Shown here: positions 16,847 to 26,092 of the stretch, one piece after another
Numbering within the stretch: position 1 is the first letter of the stretch
Layout of the letters: each line of letters opens with the position of its first letter
The notes under the pieces: generated by a model
Database searches by the model: none
What the model was told of the DNA's origin: nothing
The model's input: the letters and a program-made list of their open reading frames with translations, nothing else
Translations under genes and position numbers: made by a program
Assembly (NCBI RefSeq): GCF_001439695.1
Contig: NZ_JYLL01000026.1
Coordinates: 26,689-90,688 of the forward strand
Reading direction: 5' to 3'
DNA from: Pseudomonas veronii
GTDB taxonomy: Bacteria; Pseudomonadota; Gammaproteobacteria; Pseudomonadales; Pseudomonadaceae
DNA: 64,000 nucleotides

Positions 16847-17692
16847 ATGCTTGTTCCCTTTCTCATCATGTTGCGCGAAGGCATTGAAGCCGCATTGATC
16901 GTTGGCATCATCGCCAGTTACTTGCAACAGACCGGCCGTGGCCAGTGGATGCCCGCCGTGTGGGTCGGTGTCTTCCTCGCCGCGGCCCTGGCCTTGCTGG
17001 TCGGTGGCGGCCTGGAACTGATGAGTGCCGAATTTCCGCAAAAGCAGCAGGAATTGTTCGAAGGCGTGGTCGGCCTGGTCGCCGTGGGCATACTCAGTTC
17101 CATGGTGTTCTGGATGCGCAAGGTCGCACGCTCGATCAAACATTCGCTGCACCAATCCCTCGACCATGCCCTGGCCGGCTCGCGCCACCAAGTCACCGCG
17201 CTGATCCTGATGGTGTTTTTCGCCGTGGCCCGTGAAGGCCTGGAAACCGTGTTCTTCCTGTTGGCGGTGTTCCAGCAGAGTGAAGGCCCCGGCGCACCGC
17301 TGGGTGCCCTGCTCGGCCTGGTGCTGGCGATCATCGTCGGGTTCCTGATCTACAGCGGCAGCATGCGCCTGAACCTCGGCGCGTTTTTCCGCTGGACCGG
17401 CCTGTTCATCCTGGTGGTGGCCGCCGGCATCCTCGCCAACTCCGTGCAGGCCCTGCATGAAGCCGGCGTGTGGAACCACCTGCAAAGCGTGCTGTTCGAT
17501 GTCAGCGCGACGTTGCCGATGGATGGCCCGGTGGGCTCGGTACTCGCCGGGATGTTCGGCTATCAGGATGCGCCGACCGTCAGCACGCTGGGGGCCTACC
17601 TGATCTACCTGGTGGTGGCCCTGGCGATGTTCTTCCTGCCCGCGGCACCCGCCAAGCCGGTCGCCGCGCCCTCTTCCGTTTCTCACCCGTAA
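16847..17692 (+). CDS. efeU: EfeU/FTR1 high-affinity iron permease
   Basis: The 281-residue membrane protein has about seven transmembrane helices and both FTR1 iron-binding motifs: REGIEAAL near the N terminus and REGLETVF in the fourth helix. ATG 16847 gives the canonical start MLVPFLIMLREG; an upstream ATG adds an atypical 11 residues. EfeU imports iron across the inner membrane, fed by EfeO and EfeB. It is the first gene of a four-gene operon preceded by a Fur box, and efeO follows after 10 bp. Confidence 0.93.
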   Translation: MLVPFLIMLREGIEAALIVGIIASYLQQTGRGQWMPAVWVGVFLAAALALLVGGGLELMSAEFPQKQQELFEGVVGLVAVGILSSMVFWMRKVARSIKHSLHQSLDHALAGSRHQVTALILMVFFAVAREGLETVFFLLAVFQQSEGPGAPLGALLGLVLAIIVGFLIYSGSMRLNLGAFFRWTGLFILVVAAGILANSVQALHEAGVWNHLQSVLFDVSATLPMDGPVGSVLAGMFGYQDAPTVSTLGAYLIYLVVALAMFFLPAAPAKPVAAPSSVSHP

Positions 17693-17702
17693 GGACCGTC
17701 CC

Positions 17703-18905
17703 TTGTCCAACCCAACTCCTCAACCGGCCTCGCCGCCACGCGCCTTGCGTTGGGCGGTAGCCGGCTCGGCGGTCGTGATGATCGCCGCCGGCGGCCTGTT
17801 CTACTATGCCTCGCAGCTGGCAGCGACCAAGCGCCAGACCCACCAAGATGAAACCGTCGTGACCATTCACGGCCACGCCTGCGAACCCAACGCGCTGACT
17901 GTTGCGGCCGGGCGCGCGAGTTTTCGCATCATCAACCGCTCCGACCGCGCGGTGGAATGGGAGATCCTCGACGGCGTGCTGGTGGTCGAAGAACGCGAAA
18001 ATATCGCGCCGGGCCTGAGCCAGGTGATCAATGCCAATCTGTTGCCCGGCGACTATGCAATTACCTGCGGCCTGTTAAGCAACCCGCGCGGCACCTTGCA
18101 CGTAACGCCGACGGCGGCATCCGACGCCCAAGCCAAGGCCAAGCCGTCGATGGTGGCGTTTATCGGGCCGTTGTCGGAATTCCGTGTGTACCTGAGCAGC
18201 CAGGCCAGCGCTCTGATCAAGGCCACGACCGCCTTGCAACAAGCGATCGACGCCGGTGACCTGGCCCAGGCTCAGGCGCTGTATGTGCCGGCCCGCGAGG
18301 CTTATCAGCGTCTCGCCGCGGCGTCGCAACGCCTGGCGCAACTGGACAACGCGATCAACGCCCGCGCCGATTATTTCGAAAAACGCGAGCAGGACCCAGC
18401 CTTCAGCGGCTTCCACCGCCTCGAATACGGCCTGTTCCAGCAACGCAGCCTCGATGGCCTGGCCCCGCTGGCGCAGCGCCTGGTGAGCGACGTCGGCACC
18501 CTCAAACAACAGTTGCTGGCGCAGTCGCTGCCACCGGAACAACTGGTGAGCATCGTGGTGCGCAACCTCAATAGCCTGGCCGACGTGCGCGCCGTCAGTG
18601 GCGAAGAAGAGCGCTACAGCCATATCGACCTGAACGGTTTCGCCGCCAACCTGGATGCCGCGCGCAAGGTGGTGGACCTGATGCGTCCGCTGCTGAGCAA
18701 GTCCGCCGCCGACCTGTTGCCGAACATCGACACGGCCCTCGCCGCGTTCGAGACGGCGCTCGATGGTTTGAAAGTCGACGGCCAGTTCAGCCGCTACGAC
18801 CGTGTTACCGCCGATCAGCGCAAGCAGATCGCCGACAAGGCCAAGGTACTGGCCGCCGCACTCGATGGAATCGACCCCGCCCTTGGCCTCTCCGGCCTAC
18901 AGTGA
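17703..18905 (+). CDS. efeO: EfeO iron-uptake protein (cupredoxin + M75/imelysin domains)
   Basis: The 400-residue periplasmic protein carries an N-terminal membrane anchor or signal (WAVAGSAVVMIAAGGLFYY), then a cupredoxin-like domain (residues about 50-135, with HGHACEPN, EENIAP-like and CGLL motifs) and a C-terminal M75 imelysin domain with the iron-binding HxxE motif (GFHRLEYGLF). The start is TTG at 17703, preceded by AAGGA. It overlaps the next gene (GTGA). EfeO is thought to bind iron and pass it to EfeU together with EfeB. Confidence 0.92.
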   Translation: MSNPTPQPASPPRALRWAVAGSAVVMIAAGGLFYYASQLAATKRQTHQDETVVTIHGHACEPNALTVAAGRASFRIINRSDRAVEWEILDGVLVVEERENIAPGLSQVINANLLPGDYAITCGLLSNPRGTLHVTPTAASDAQAKAKPSMVAFIGPLSEFRVYLSSQASALIKATTALQQAIDAGDLAQAQALYVPAREAYQRLAAASQRLAQLDNAINARADYFEKREQDPAFSGFHRLEYGLFQQRSLDGLAPLAQRLVSDVGTLKQQLLAQSLPPEQLVSIVVRNLNSLADVRAVSGEEERYSHIDLNGFAANLDAARKVVDLMRPLLSKSAADLLPNIDTALAAFETALDGLKVDGQFSRYDRVTADQRKQIADKAKVLAAALDGIDPALGLSGLQ

Positions 18906-18919
18906 AGACGACCGCATAC

Positions 18920-20224
18920 ATGAGTGATTTACCACCGTTAGACCTTCAACGCCGTCGCGTCCTGCTGGGCATGGCCGCCACCGGTGCCGCGCTTGCCGGC
19001 AGCACCTTGAGCTGCCCGGCCATGGCTGCTGCCGCCGAGCAAGTGACCACCGCCCCGCGCAGCGACAAGACCCAGGACCATCACGATTTTTTCGGCAAGC
19101 ACCAAAGCGGCATCGTCACCCCGCGCCCGGCCTGCGGCATGCTGGTGGCCTTCGATGTCCTGGCTGCTGATCGCGACGACTTGGAGCGGCTGTTCCGCAC
19201 CCTCAACGAGCGCATCAGCTTCCTGATGACCGGCGGCAGCGTGCCGCAGGTCGACCCGAAACTGCCGCCCACCGATTCGGGCATCCTCGGCCCGGTGGTT
19301 ACGCCGGATAACCTGACCATCACCGTATCGGTCGGCGAATCGCTGTTCGATGAGCGTTTCGGCCTCAGCGCAGCCAAACCCAAGCGTCTGATCCGCATGG
19401 TCGGTTTCCCCAACGATGCGTTGGAAGCGGCGCAGTGCCACGGCGACCTGAGCCTGCAATTTTGCTCCAACACCCCGGACACCAATATCCACGCCCTGCG
19501 CGACATCGTGAAAAACCTGCCCGACCTGCTGCTGGTGCGCTGGAAGCAGGAAGGCAGCGTGCCGCCACAGGCGCCCGCCCGCCCCGGCGAGCCTGCGCAG
19601 AGTGCGCGCAACTTCCTGGGCTTTCGTGACGGTTCGGCCAACCCGAATTCCAACGATGCCAAGACCATGGACCAAGTGGTCTGGGTGCAGCCCGGCAGTG
19701 ACGAACCGGCCTGGGCGGCCAATGGCAGCTATCAGGCGGTGCGGATCATTCGCAATTTTGTCGAGCGTTGGGACCGCACGCCGCTGCAGGAACAGGAAAG
19801 CATCATCGGCCGCATCAAGCCCACCGGCGCGCCCATGGGTGGCCAGCACGAAGCCCAAGTGCCCGATTACAGCAAAGACCCGCAAGGCAAGCTAACCAAG
19901 CTCGATGCCCATATCCGCCTGGCCAACCCGCGCACCCCGCAGACCCAGGCCAACCTGATCCTGCGCCGGCCGTTCAACTACTCCAACGGCGTCAACAAAA
20001 ACGGTCAGCTGGACATGGGGCTGCTGTTCATCTGCTACCAGGCCGACCTGGAAAAAGGTTTTATCAGCGTACAAACCCGGCTCAACGGCGAGCCCCTGGA
20101 GGAGTACCTCAAGCCAGTCGGCGGCGGGTATTTCTTCACCTTGCCGGGGGCAACGGGACCGAAGGATTTCATCGGGCGCACGCTACTTGCTGCAACGCAC
20201 GTTCAACCCCCTGCCAACACTTAA
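18920..20224 (+). CDS. efeB: EfeB, Tat-exported DyP-type haem peroxidase
   Basis: The protein of about 434 residues has a twin-arginine signal (LQRRRVLLGMAATGAALAGS) and the DyP fold. The catalytic GFRDG motif places Asp at about 237, and the proximal haem His is in HIRLANPR (about 331). ATG 18920 was chosen; a GTG at 18902 overlapping the efeO stop is equally possible and adds six residues. EfeB works in the periplasm, oxidising ferrous iron or releasing iron from haem in the EfeUOB system. Confidence 0.92.
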   Translation: MSDLPPLDLQRRRVLLGMAATGAALAGSTLSCPAMAAAAEQVTTAPRSDKTQDHHDFFGKHQSGIVTPRPACGMLVAFDVLAADRDDLERLFRTLNERISFLMTGGSVPQVDPKLPPTDSGILGPVVTPDNLTITVSVGESLFDERFGLSAAKPKRLIRMVGFPNDALEAAQCHGDLSLQFCSNTPDTNIHALRDIVKNLPDLLLVRWKQEGSVPPQAPARPGEPAQSARNFLGFRDGSANPNSNDAKTMDQVVWVQPGSDEPAWAANGSYQAVRIIRNFVERWDRTPLQEQESIIGRIKPTGAPMGGQHEAQVPDYSKDPQGKLTKLDAHIRLANPRTPQTQANLILRRPFNYSNGVNKNGQLDMGLLFICYQADLEKGFISVQTRLNGEPLEEYLKPVGGGYFFTLPGATGPKDFIGRTLLAATHVQPPANT

Positions 20225-20239
20225 AGCGGAAACCGTCCC

Positions 20240-21058
20240 ATGAACAAGTCGACTCTCGCGCTGTCGCTGTTAATCACCCTCTCACCCCTGGCGGCCTTCG
20301 CCGCCACGGCGCCGCTGGACCTGGTAGGCCCGGTGTCGGACTACAAGATCTACGTCACCGAACAAATCGCTGAGCTGGCGACCCAGACCCAGGCGTTCAC
20401 CGACGCGGTGAAAAAAGGCGACCTGGCCACCGCCAAGCAGCTTTATGCGCCGACCCGCGTGCATTATGAGGCCATCGAACCGATCGCCGAGCTGTTCAGC
20501 GACCTCGACGCGGCCATCGACTCGCGGGTCGACGACCACGAAAAAGGCGTGAAAGCCGACGACTTCACCGGCTTTCACCGTATCGAGTACAGCCTGTTCG
20601 CCGAAAACACTACCCACGGCCTCGACGCCTTGGCCGACGGCCTGAACAACAACGTCAAGGACCTGCAGACGCGCGTGGCCGGCCTGACCTTCCCGCCGGA
20701 AAAAGTCGTGGGCGGCGCCGCAGCGCTGCTCGAAGAAGTCGCCGCCACCAAGATCTCCGGCGAGGAAGACCGCTACAGCCACACCGACCTGTATGACTTC
20801 CAGGGCAACATCGACGGCGCGAAGAAAATCGTCGACCTGTTCCGCGGCCAGATCGAGAAACAGGACACGGCCTTCCTGGCCAAGGTCGACAAGAACTTCG
20901 CCAGCGTGGACACGATCCTGGCCAAGTACAAGACGGCGGACGGCGGTTTCCAGACCTACGACAAGGTCAAGGAAAACGACCGCAAAGCCTTGGTCGGCCC
21001 GGTCAATACCCTGGCTGAAGACCTGTCGACCCTGCGCGGCAAACTGGGTTTGAACTGA
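20240..21058 (+). CDS. efeM: EfeM-like periplasmic M75/imelysin protein
   Basis: The 272-residue protein has a Sec signal peptide (to AAFAAT) and a single M75 domain with the HxxE iron-binding motif (GFHRIEYSLF). It is clearly homologous to the C-terminal half of EfeO: shared KISGEEDRYSH versus AVSGEEERYSH, and a similar C-terminal repeat. It lacks the cupredoxin domain, which is the definition of EfeM. Having both EfeO and EfeM in one operon gives the system two imelysin partners. ATG 20240 is 15 bp after efeB. Confidence 0.88.
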   Translation: MNKSTLALSLLITLSPLAAFAATAPLDLVGPVSDYKIYVTEQIAELATQTQAFTDAVKKGDLATAKQLYAPTRVHYEAIEPIAELFSDLDAAIDSRVDDHEKGVKADDFTGFHRIEYSLFAENTTHGLDALADGLNNNVKDLQTRVAGLTFPPEKVVGGAAALLEEVAATKISGEEDRYSHTDLYDFQGNIDGAKKIVDLFRGQIEKQDTAFLAKVDKNFASVDTILAKYKTADGGFQTYDKVKENDRKALVGPVNTLAEDLSTLRGKLGLN

Positions 21059-21063
21059 GCCCT

Positions 21064-24000
21064 CTAGGTCTCGCTCAACGGTCGGTACCCTTCCAACGGC
21101 GTACCGACCGGCAAGCCGCTTTCAGGATTGGCCGCATACCAATGCGCGCCCATCTGCACCGCTCGAATGGGCACGCCTTGATGGTGCCCATTGTGCGTTG
21201 CCACCGCGCGATCTATTGCCGCGTGTACGCCGAAGAATGTGCGCAACTTTTCCTGCGCCGCGAGCATGTTCGCGAACGCCGACACGTTGGGCGCGCTGTT
21301 CAACGCGCGAGGCAAGGCGAGCACGCCTTTGGCACTGTTGACCAACAGATCGGCAGCGCCATCTACCGGATTCAAAAACGCGCTGACCACGCTCACGCCC
21401 TTTTCCAGCACGCGGAATGCCTTGGCGCCAAAAGGCGCGACGACCTTGGTGGATTTGACCAACGAGCGCACCGCCGTTCCCGCGCCACCTAGAAACGCAC
21501 CGGCCGTATCGATCAACAAGCCCCGCGTACCCTCGATGATATTGCCCTTGGCCAGGTCCACGATGGCCCCGACAAACGGAATCATGCTCAGCAAAATACT
21601 GTCGTTGCGTTGCGACACTTCTCGTTGTTGCTCAAGGGGTAATTGGCCCTGGGCATACTTGAGCACACTGTCGCGGTGATGAATGAAATTGCCCTGCAGG
21701 ATCCGGTCGACAATCGCTTGGCTGCGGGGCGATGCAAAGCTGTTGGGCACCGCCGCGCTCACGCGGCCATCCGCAGCCGCGGGAACGGCCGGCAAGGTAT
21801 CACCGAGCTTATCGATAATGATGCCGGCGGACGAAACGTCCGATCGCGGCAAGGCATCGGAGGTGTAGGCGGTGAAGTCGAACGGCTCCACTGCGCCGTT
21901 CTGCAACAGGACCGTCGAGGGCGCCCAACGTCCGTAGGTGCGCTGCGTCTCTTCGAGGGTGCCGCCCAGCACCAGTTGCTCGGGTAAGTCCGTGCGCTTA
22001 ACGATCATCATCTTGGCCGGGAACACTTCAAAGTAGCTGATCCCCCCGTTGTAGTCACAGCGGATCAGCGTGCCTTTGCGCCCTCGTCGCGCTTCGACTT
22101 GCGCGGATGTCTGGTCCAGCGTGGGCACCCCGTCGATCTGTTCGCGCAGGGTAAACAGCTCGACGGCGCCATACTCCAGGGCCTGGCGATCAGCCAGGGG
22201 CAAGTTGGCGATCATGCGCTTGGTGGTAATGCCCAAGCCTTGCTTGAGGCTCGCCAGGTAGCCGTCGACTTCGCTCACCACTTGCCCCGGCAGGCTGGGC
22301 AAACGGTTGATCCTGGCATTCAGGGCGCGCACGTTTTTGACGATGGCGGCTTGTTCGGTGCGACTTGGGCGTGTATTTGAAAAGGGCGTTCTTGCAGCGC
22401 CAGTGGCGCCGGGAGTGTCAGCCTCCAGCAGCATCCAGCGGTCCCTGACCAGGTCGCCTGTCATATAGGTCTCGATCAGCGAACGGATCTTGGGTTCCGA
22501 GACCTTCATGTTGCGGCGCTCGTCCGGGTCCGCAACGTAGACCTGCAACGCTTGCAACTGGGGCCCGCTGAGTTCCGGGAACACCTTCTGCAGGTTCGCG
22601 ACCGCCTGGTCCCGGCGTGTCGGCAGCGGCGTCTTGAACGCCATCAGGGCCTGCAGGAGTTGCTCGCGCTGGGCCTGAAAGGCTTCACTGGCCTGCTCGT
22701 AGTGCTGCGGTGTATAGCGACCGTCGGCGGTCTTGGCGTAAACCCCTTGCATCAAGCCCCAGTCCAGCAACACGTCGACGCCGTGGTTATCCAGCACTGC
22801 CGCCTCGTCCGCAGTGCGTGCATCCAGTCGGGCAAGCGCCATGATTTCCGGGTAACTCATCGCCCGCGAGCTGCCCGCGCCGCCTTGACGTTCGGCAAAG
22901 GTCACGCCCAGGCGCAAATCCGCCCATTCCGCAGACCCCATGCGCAGCGTGGAAGGAACATCCCGAATCAGAAACTCAGGGGCGGCAGCGGCCAGAAACA
23001 GGTGGGCCAACAGGGGCGCGACCTTGGGGTCCAGTGAGGTTTTTTTCCACAGGTGCGTTTCGATATCCGTGCGTACCGAGGCCAGCGTCCGCCCATTGTT
23101 GGCAGGTTGGTAGATGTCATAGCCGGCAATGGTCCCGGGGCGTCCCGGGGCGTCGGGGTCGATTTGCAGCATGATGGCCGCCAGCACCCACTGCTTGGCT
23201 TCGAGCGTCGAGAGTTGATCGCTGCCGGACGCGCCCTGGAACTGGCGATTGCGCGCCACGGCCCTGCCCCAGTTCAACGCCACGGGGCTGTTCAGGACCT
23301 GCTCGAGGAAGCGATCAGCGTCGGCGCGCAAGGTGCCTGCGCTGTTGAGAGCAAGCACCCCGCGGATATCCAGGACGCGCAGCAGGTTCACCGCAGGCTT
23401 GTTGCCAGGAGTATCGTCATCGCTCAACTCCGCCACGAAGCGTTTGTCGGCGTCGGACAAGACGCCAGGGGCCCACTGACGCGCGATCAACTGCGTATAG
23501 TCCCCCAGCGCCGGCGCTGGCGGCAGCGCAGCGTCGAGCCAGCGCAGGATATTGCGCACCTCCCGCGCCGTCTTCGGCACCGACAACCCATGGGACGCCA
23601 GCACCTCGCTGACCGCTGCCTGCTCGGCGCCGTCAATCGCCAGCGACGAGGTGCGGCTGATCGGCGTTTGCACGCCGGCCAGCAGCACCTCGTCTTCATC
23701 GGAGAGGTGCCGCACGCGCTCACTCAAGGTGCCCGCCAGATGCACGCGCTCGTCCATCACGTCGATGACTTTTCTAGCCCTCAGGTTGCGCTGCTCCAGG
23801 CGCCCCTTGACCTCCGGCGACAAGGCGGACCAGTCCGCCGTCGAGAGTGCCTGGCGCACGGTCTGCAGTTCGTCGGCGGTGTGCGGAGGGGGAATACCAT
23901 ACCCCTGCAACACCGCGTTGCGAGACAAGCCTTCGCTCTCAGGATGCACATACGCAAGCCCGTTGCTTGCCACATCCAGGGCGGCAGCGGCGGCGCGCAG

Positions 24001-24477
24001 CCTGGCGCTGACCTGCCACCATCCCGAGGTGTCGTTCAAGGTGAAGGTCTTTTGTGTCGCTACCCCACTGTCGACGACCCAACCACTGACCGAGTCGGGT
24101 TTGACCACGACGGTATCCAGGGCCATCCCTTTGCTGGCGACCCAGGCCCGCATCTCGGCGGTATTGAAGGCACTGCGCAGCGCCTCGAAGCCTGGACGAA
24201 TCGTGGCGCCATGGGGAATCTGGACGCTCGAGTCTGCTAACTGACGCAGGGCCGAGGTGCTCAACGCCGTGTGTAACTGATGATCGGCCTCCGCCGACGT
24301 GGCCGGCGCTGGCCGCAAGGTCCATGGCGGCGCCGCACTGGCCGGTAGGTCGGATGGCGCCGCGCGCCGGTTGCGCACAACGGTTTCGGGGATGATGCTG
24401 CCAATCAGCGCCGGCGCGGCGCTCAGCGCCAGCGGAATTGGCGAACGGGCATGAAGGATTGGGGAGACGGGCGACAT
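21064..24477 (-). CDS. Large toxin-like protein of unknown function (1137 aa)
   Basis: The start at 24477 has GAGAGGAA eight bases upstream. There is no signal peptide. Most of the protein is helical, soluble and Pro/Ala/Arg-rich without recognised catalytic motifs. Near the C terminus (residues about 962-1009) lies a hydrophobic Gly-rich stretch, LLSMIPFVGAIVDLAKG followed by LLIDTAGAFLGGAG. I associate this kind of segment with the C-terminal parts of large Pseudomonas dermonecrotic-toxin-like or effector proteins. It is convergent with efeM and stands alone. Function is not assigned; a secreted toxin or effector is the best guess. Confidence 0.6.
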   Translation of the reverse strand: MSPVSPILHARSPIPLALSAAPALIGSIIPETVVRNRRAAPSDLPASAAPPWTLRPAPATSAEADHQLHTALSTSALRQLADSSVQIPHGATIRPGFEALRSAFNTAEMRAWVASKGMALDTVVVKPDSVSGWVVDSGVATQKTFTLNDTSGWWQVSARLRAAAAALDVASNGLAYVHPESEGLSRNAVLQGYGIPPPHTADELQTVRQALSTADWSALSPEVKGRLEQRNLRARKVIDVMDERVHLAGTLSERVRHLSDEDEVLLAGVQTPISRTSSLAIDGAEQAAVSEVLASHGLSVPKTAREVRNILRWLDAALPPAPALGDYTQLIARQWAPGVLSDADKRFVAELSDDDTPGNKPAVNLLRVLDIRGVLALNSAGTLRADADRFLEQVLNSPVALNWGRAVARNRQFQGASGSDQLSTLEAKQWVLAAIMLQIDPDAPGRPGTIAGYDIYQPANNGRTLASVRTDIETHLWKKTSLDPKVAPLLAHLFLAAAAPEFLIRDVPSTLRMGSAEWADLRLGVTFAERQGGAGSSRAMSYPEIMALARLDARTADEAAVLDNHGVDVLLDWGLMQGVYAKTADGRYTPQHYEQASEAFQAQREQLLQALMAFKTPLPTRRDQAVANLQKVFPELSGPQLQALQVYVADPDERRNMKVSEPKIRSLIETYMTGDLVRDRWMLLEADTPGATGAARTPFSNTRPSRTEQAAIVKNVRALNARINRLPSLPGQVVSEVDGYLASLKQGLGITTKRMIANLPLADRQALEYGAVELFTLREQIDGVPTLDQTSAQVEARRGRKGTLIRCDYNGGISYFEVFPAKMMIVKRTDLPEQLVLGGTLEETQRTYGRWAPSTVLLQNGAVEPFDFTAYTSDALPRSDVSSAGIIIDKLGDTLPAVPAAADGRVSAAVPNSFASPRSQAIVDRILQGNFIHHRDSVLKYAQGQLPLEQQREVSQRNDSILLSMIPFVGAIVDLAKGNIIEGTRGLLIDTAGAFLGGAGTAVRSLVKSTKVVAPFGAKAFRVLEKGVSVVSAFLNPVDGAADLLVNSAKGVLALPRALNSAPNVSAFANMLAAQEKLRTFFGVHAAIDRAVATHNGHHQGVPIRAVQMGAHWYAANPESGLPVGTPLEGYRPLSET

Positions 24478-24624
24478 TTCTAGTTCCTCTCTACCAGTGA
24501 ATGGCAAGAGTTCTTGTCCTTAAGAACTGTCGAGAGAAAACATACCCGCCTGGGCCAGCGCTGCGTGTAGGCGAACTCTCAAGGCTTTGAAGGCAGCAAG
24601 AGAGTTCGTTGCGCGATGCCCGTG

Positions 24625-25968
24625 TTACAGAATGCGATACAACAACCGCTCGATCCGCACGCGGCTGACGCGGCGCAGGAACTTGCCGACTGCCTGCGGG
24701 TAATCCACCAGGGTCTGCAACTGCTGATAACCTTCGATGCGCGTGGTGTGCTGGAAAATCTGCGCCAGCTCGGTGCGCCGGGGTTCCAGCCACTCGCTCT
24801 TGGGGTCATCGATCAGCAAGGCGTTTTCCAGGTCAAGGCGGAACGCGCGTGGGTTGAGGTTGTTGCCGGTCAGCAACGTATAACGCTGGTCGACCCACAT
24901 GCCTTTGAGGTGGTAGGTGTTGTCGCCGTCGCGCCACAGGTGCAGGTTCAATTGGCCGCTGTCGATCATCGGCTGATGGCGCTTGGCAAAGCGGCGCAGG
25001 CTGATTTCGTAGAGGTACGGCAAGGCCGCGATCACCTTGAACGGCTCGCTGGGCGAAATGTAGAAGTCGTTGGCGGTCTTGTCGCCGACAATGATGTCGA
25101 TCTTCACCCCGCGCGCCAGGGCGCGGTTGATTTCCCGGGTCACCGGCAGCGGCAGGTTGAAGTATGGCGTGCAAATGGTCAGTTGATGCTGGGCGCTGGC
25201 GATCAGTTCGAGGATCACCCGGCTCAGGGGGTTGTTCTTACCGACACCGAGCAAGGGGCTGACAGACAGGTGGCCGTTGGGCAACTGGCCGCTGGTGGTG
25301 TCGTAGGCCGCGTGCTTGAGGCGGCTGCGCAGGTCGCCGATATCGTTGCGCAAGCTGCGGGTCGTCGGCGGGTTGGGCAAGTCGAGGCGATGCACGGCCT
25401 TGGAGGCCATCAGCCCGTGCTCCACCAGGTGTTGCATCGAATCCGCCAGCGGTGCGCTGTGGATCAGGTGGTAACGGTCGAAACGGTACTTGTCGAATTT
25501 GTGCAAATACACGTTGTTCAGGCTGGCGCCGCTGTACAGCACGCTGTCGTCGATCACAAAGCCCTTGAGGTGCAACACGCCGAACAGTTCGCGGGTCTGC
25601 ACCGGCACGCCGTAGACCGGCACCTCGGTGGCATGGCTTTGGGTCATGGCCTGGTACCAGGCGCTGTTGCCCGGCTGTTTACCGGCGCCGATCAACCCGC
25701 GCTGGGCGCGCAGCCAATCGACCAGCACCACGATGTCCAGCTCCGGGCGTGCGGCTTTGGCGGCGTGCAAGGCGTCGTAGATCTCCTGCCCCGCCTCGTC
25801 CTGCTGCAAGTACAGCGCGACGATATAGATGCGTTGGGTAGCCTGGGAAATTTTCTCCAGCAGGCAACGACGAAACGCAGCGGCGCCGGACAGCACCTCA
25901 ATCGCCTCGGTGGAGAGTGGGAAAGCGCGCAGTTTGGGCAACAGAGAACGTTTGAAGAACGACGGCAT
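24625..25968 (-). CDS. pssA: CDP-diacylglycerol-serine O-phosphatidyltransferase PssA (PLD superfamily)
   Basis: The 447-residue protein matches the E. coli PssA pattern along its length. It carries two HKD motifs of the phospholipase D superfamily: H133-K135-D140 (HLKGFVIDD) and H353-K355-D360 (HLKGMWVDQ). It also shares VDWLRAQRG, CTPYFNLP, VGDKTANDFYI and LTGNNLNPRA. It makes phosphatidylserine from CDP-diacylglycerol and serine, the precursor of phosphatidylethanolamine, at the inner membrane surface. It is a single gene and appears intact. Other Pseudomonas genomes may carry the unrelated membrane-type enzyme as well. Confidence 0.92.
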   Translation of the reverse strand: MPSFFKRSLLPKLRAFPLSTEAIEVLSGAAAFRRCLLEKISQATQRIYIVALYLQQDEAGQEIYDALHAAKAARPELDIVVLVDWLRAQRGLIGAGKQPGNSAWYQAMTQSHATEVPVYGVPVQTRELFGVLHLKGFVIDDSVLYSGASLNNVYLHKFDKYRFDRYHLIHSAPLADSMQHLVEHGLMASKAVHRLDLPNPPTTRSLRNDIGDLRSRLKHAAYDTTSGQLPNGHLSVSPLLGVGKNNPLSRVILELIASAQHQLTICTPYFNLPLPVTREINRALARGVKIDIIVGDKTANDFYISPSEPFKVIAALPYLYEISLRRFAKRHQPMIDSGQLNLHLWRDGDNTYHLKGMWVDQRYTLLTGNNLNPRAFRLDLENALLIDDPKSEWLEPRRTELAQIFQHTTRIEGYQQLQTLVDYPQAVGKFLRRVSRVRIERLLYRIL

Positions 25969-26066
25969 AAGGCTCGCAATGGGTCGAATCCGAAGAGGCC
26001 CAGAGCTTACACCATGGGGGTGCTCAGGTCTCGTTGCCAGTCAGTGAAAAACCTTGTTGCGAAAGA

Positions 26067-26080
26067 AGAACGATCGTTCT
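26067..26080. promoter_or_regulatory. Perfect 14-bp palindrome, likely TetR operator
   Basis: AGAACGATCGTTCT is its own reverse complement and lies 13 bp before the TetR-family start codon. That is where an autorepressor would occlude the promoter or ribosome. The spacing and symmetry fit TetR-family operators. Confidence 0.65.
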
Positions 26081-26092
26081 ACTGTATGACAC

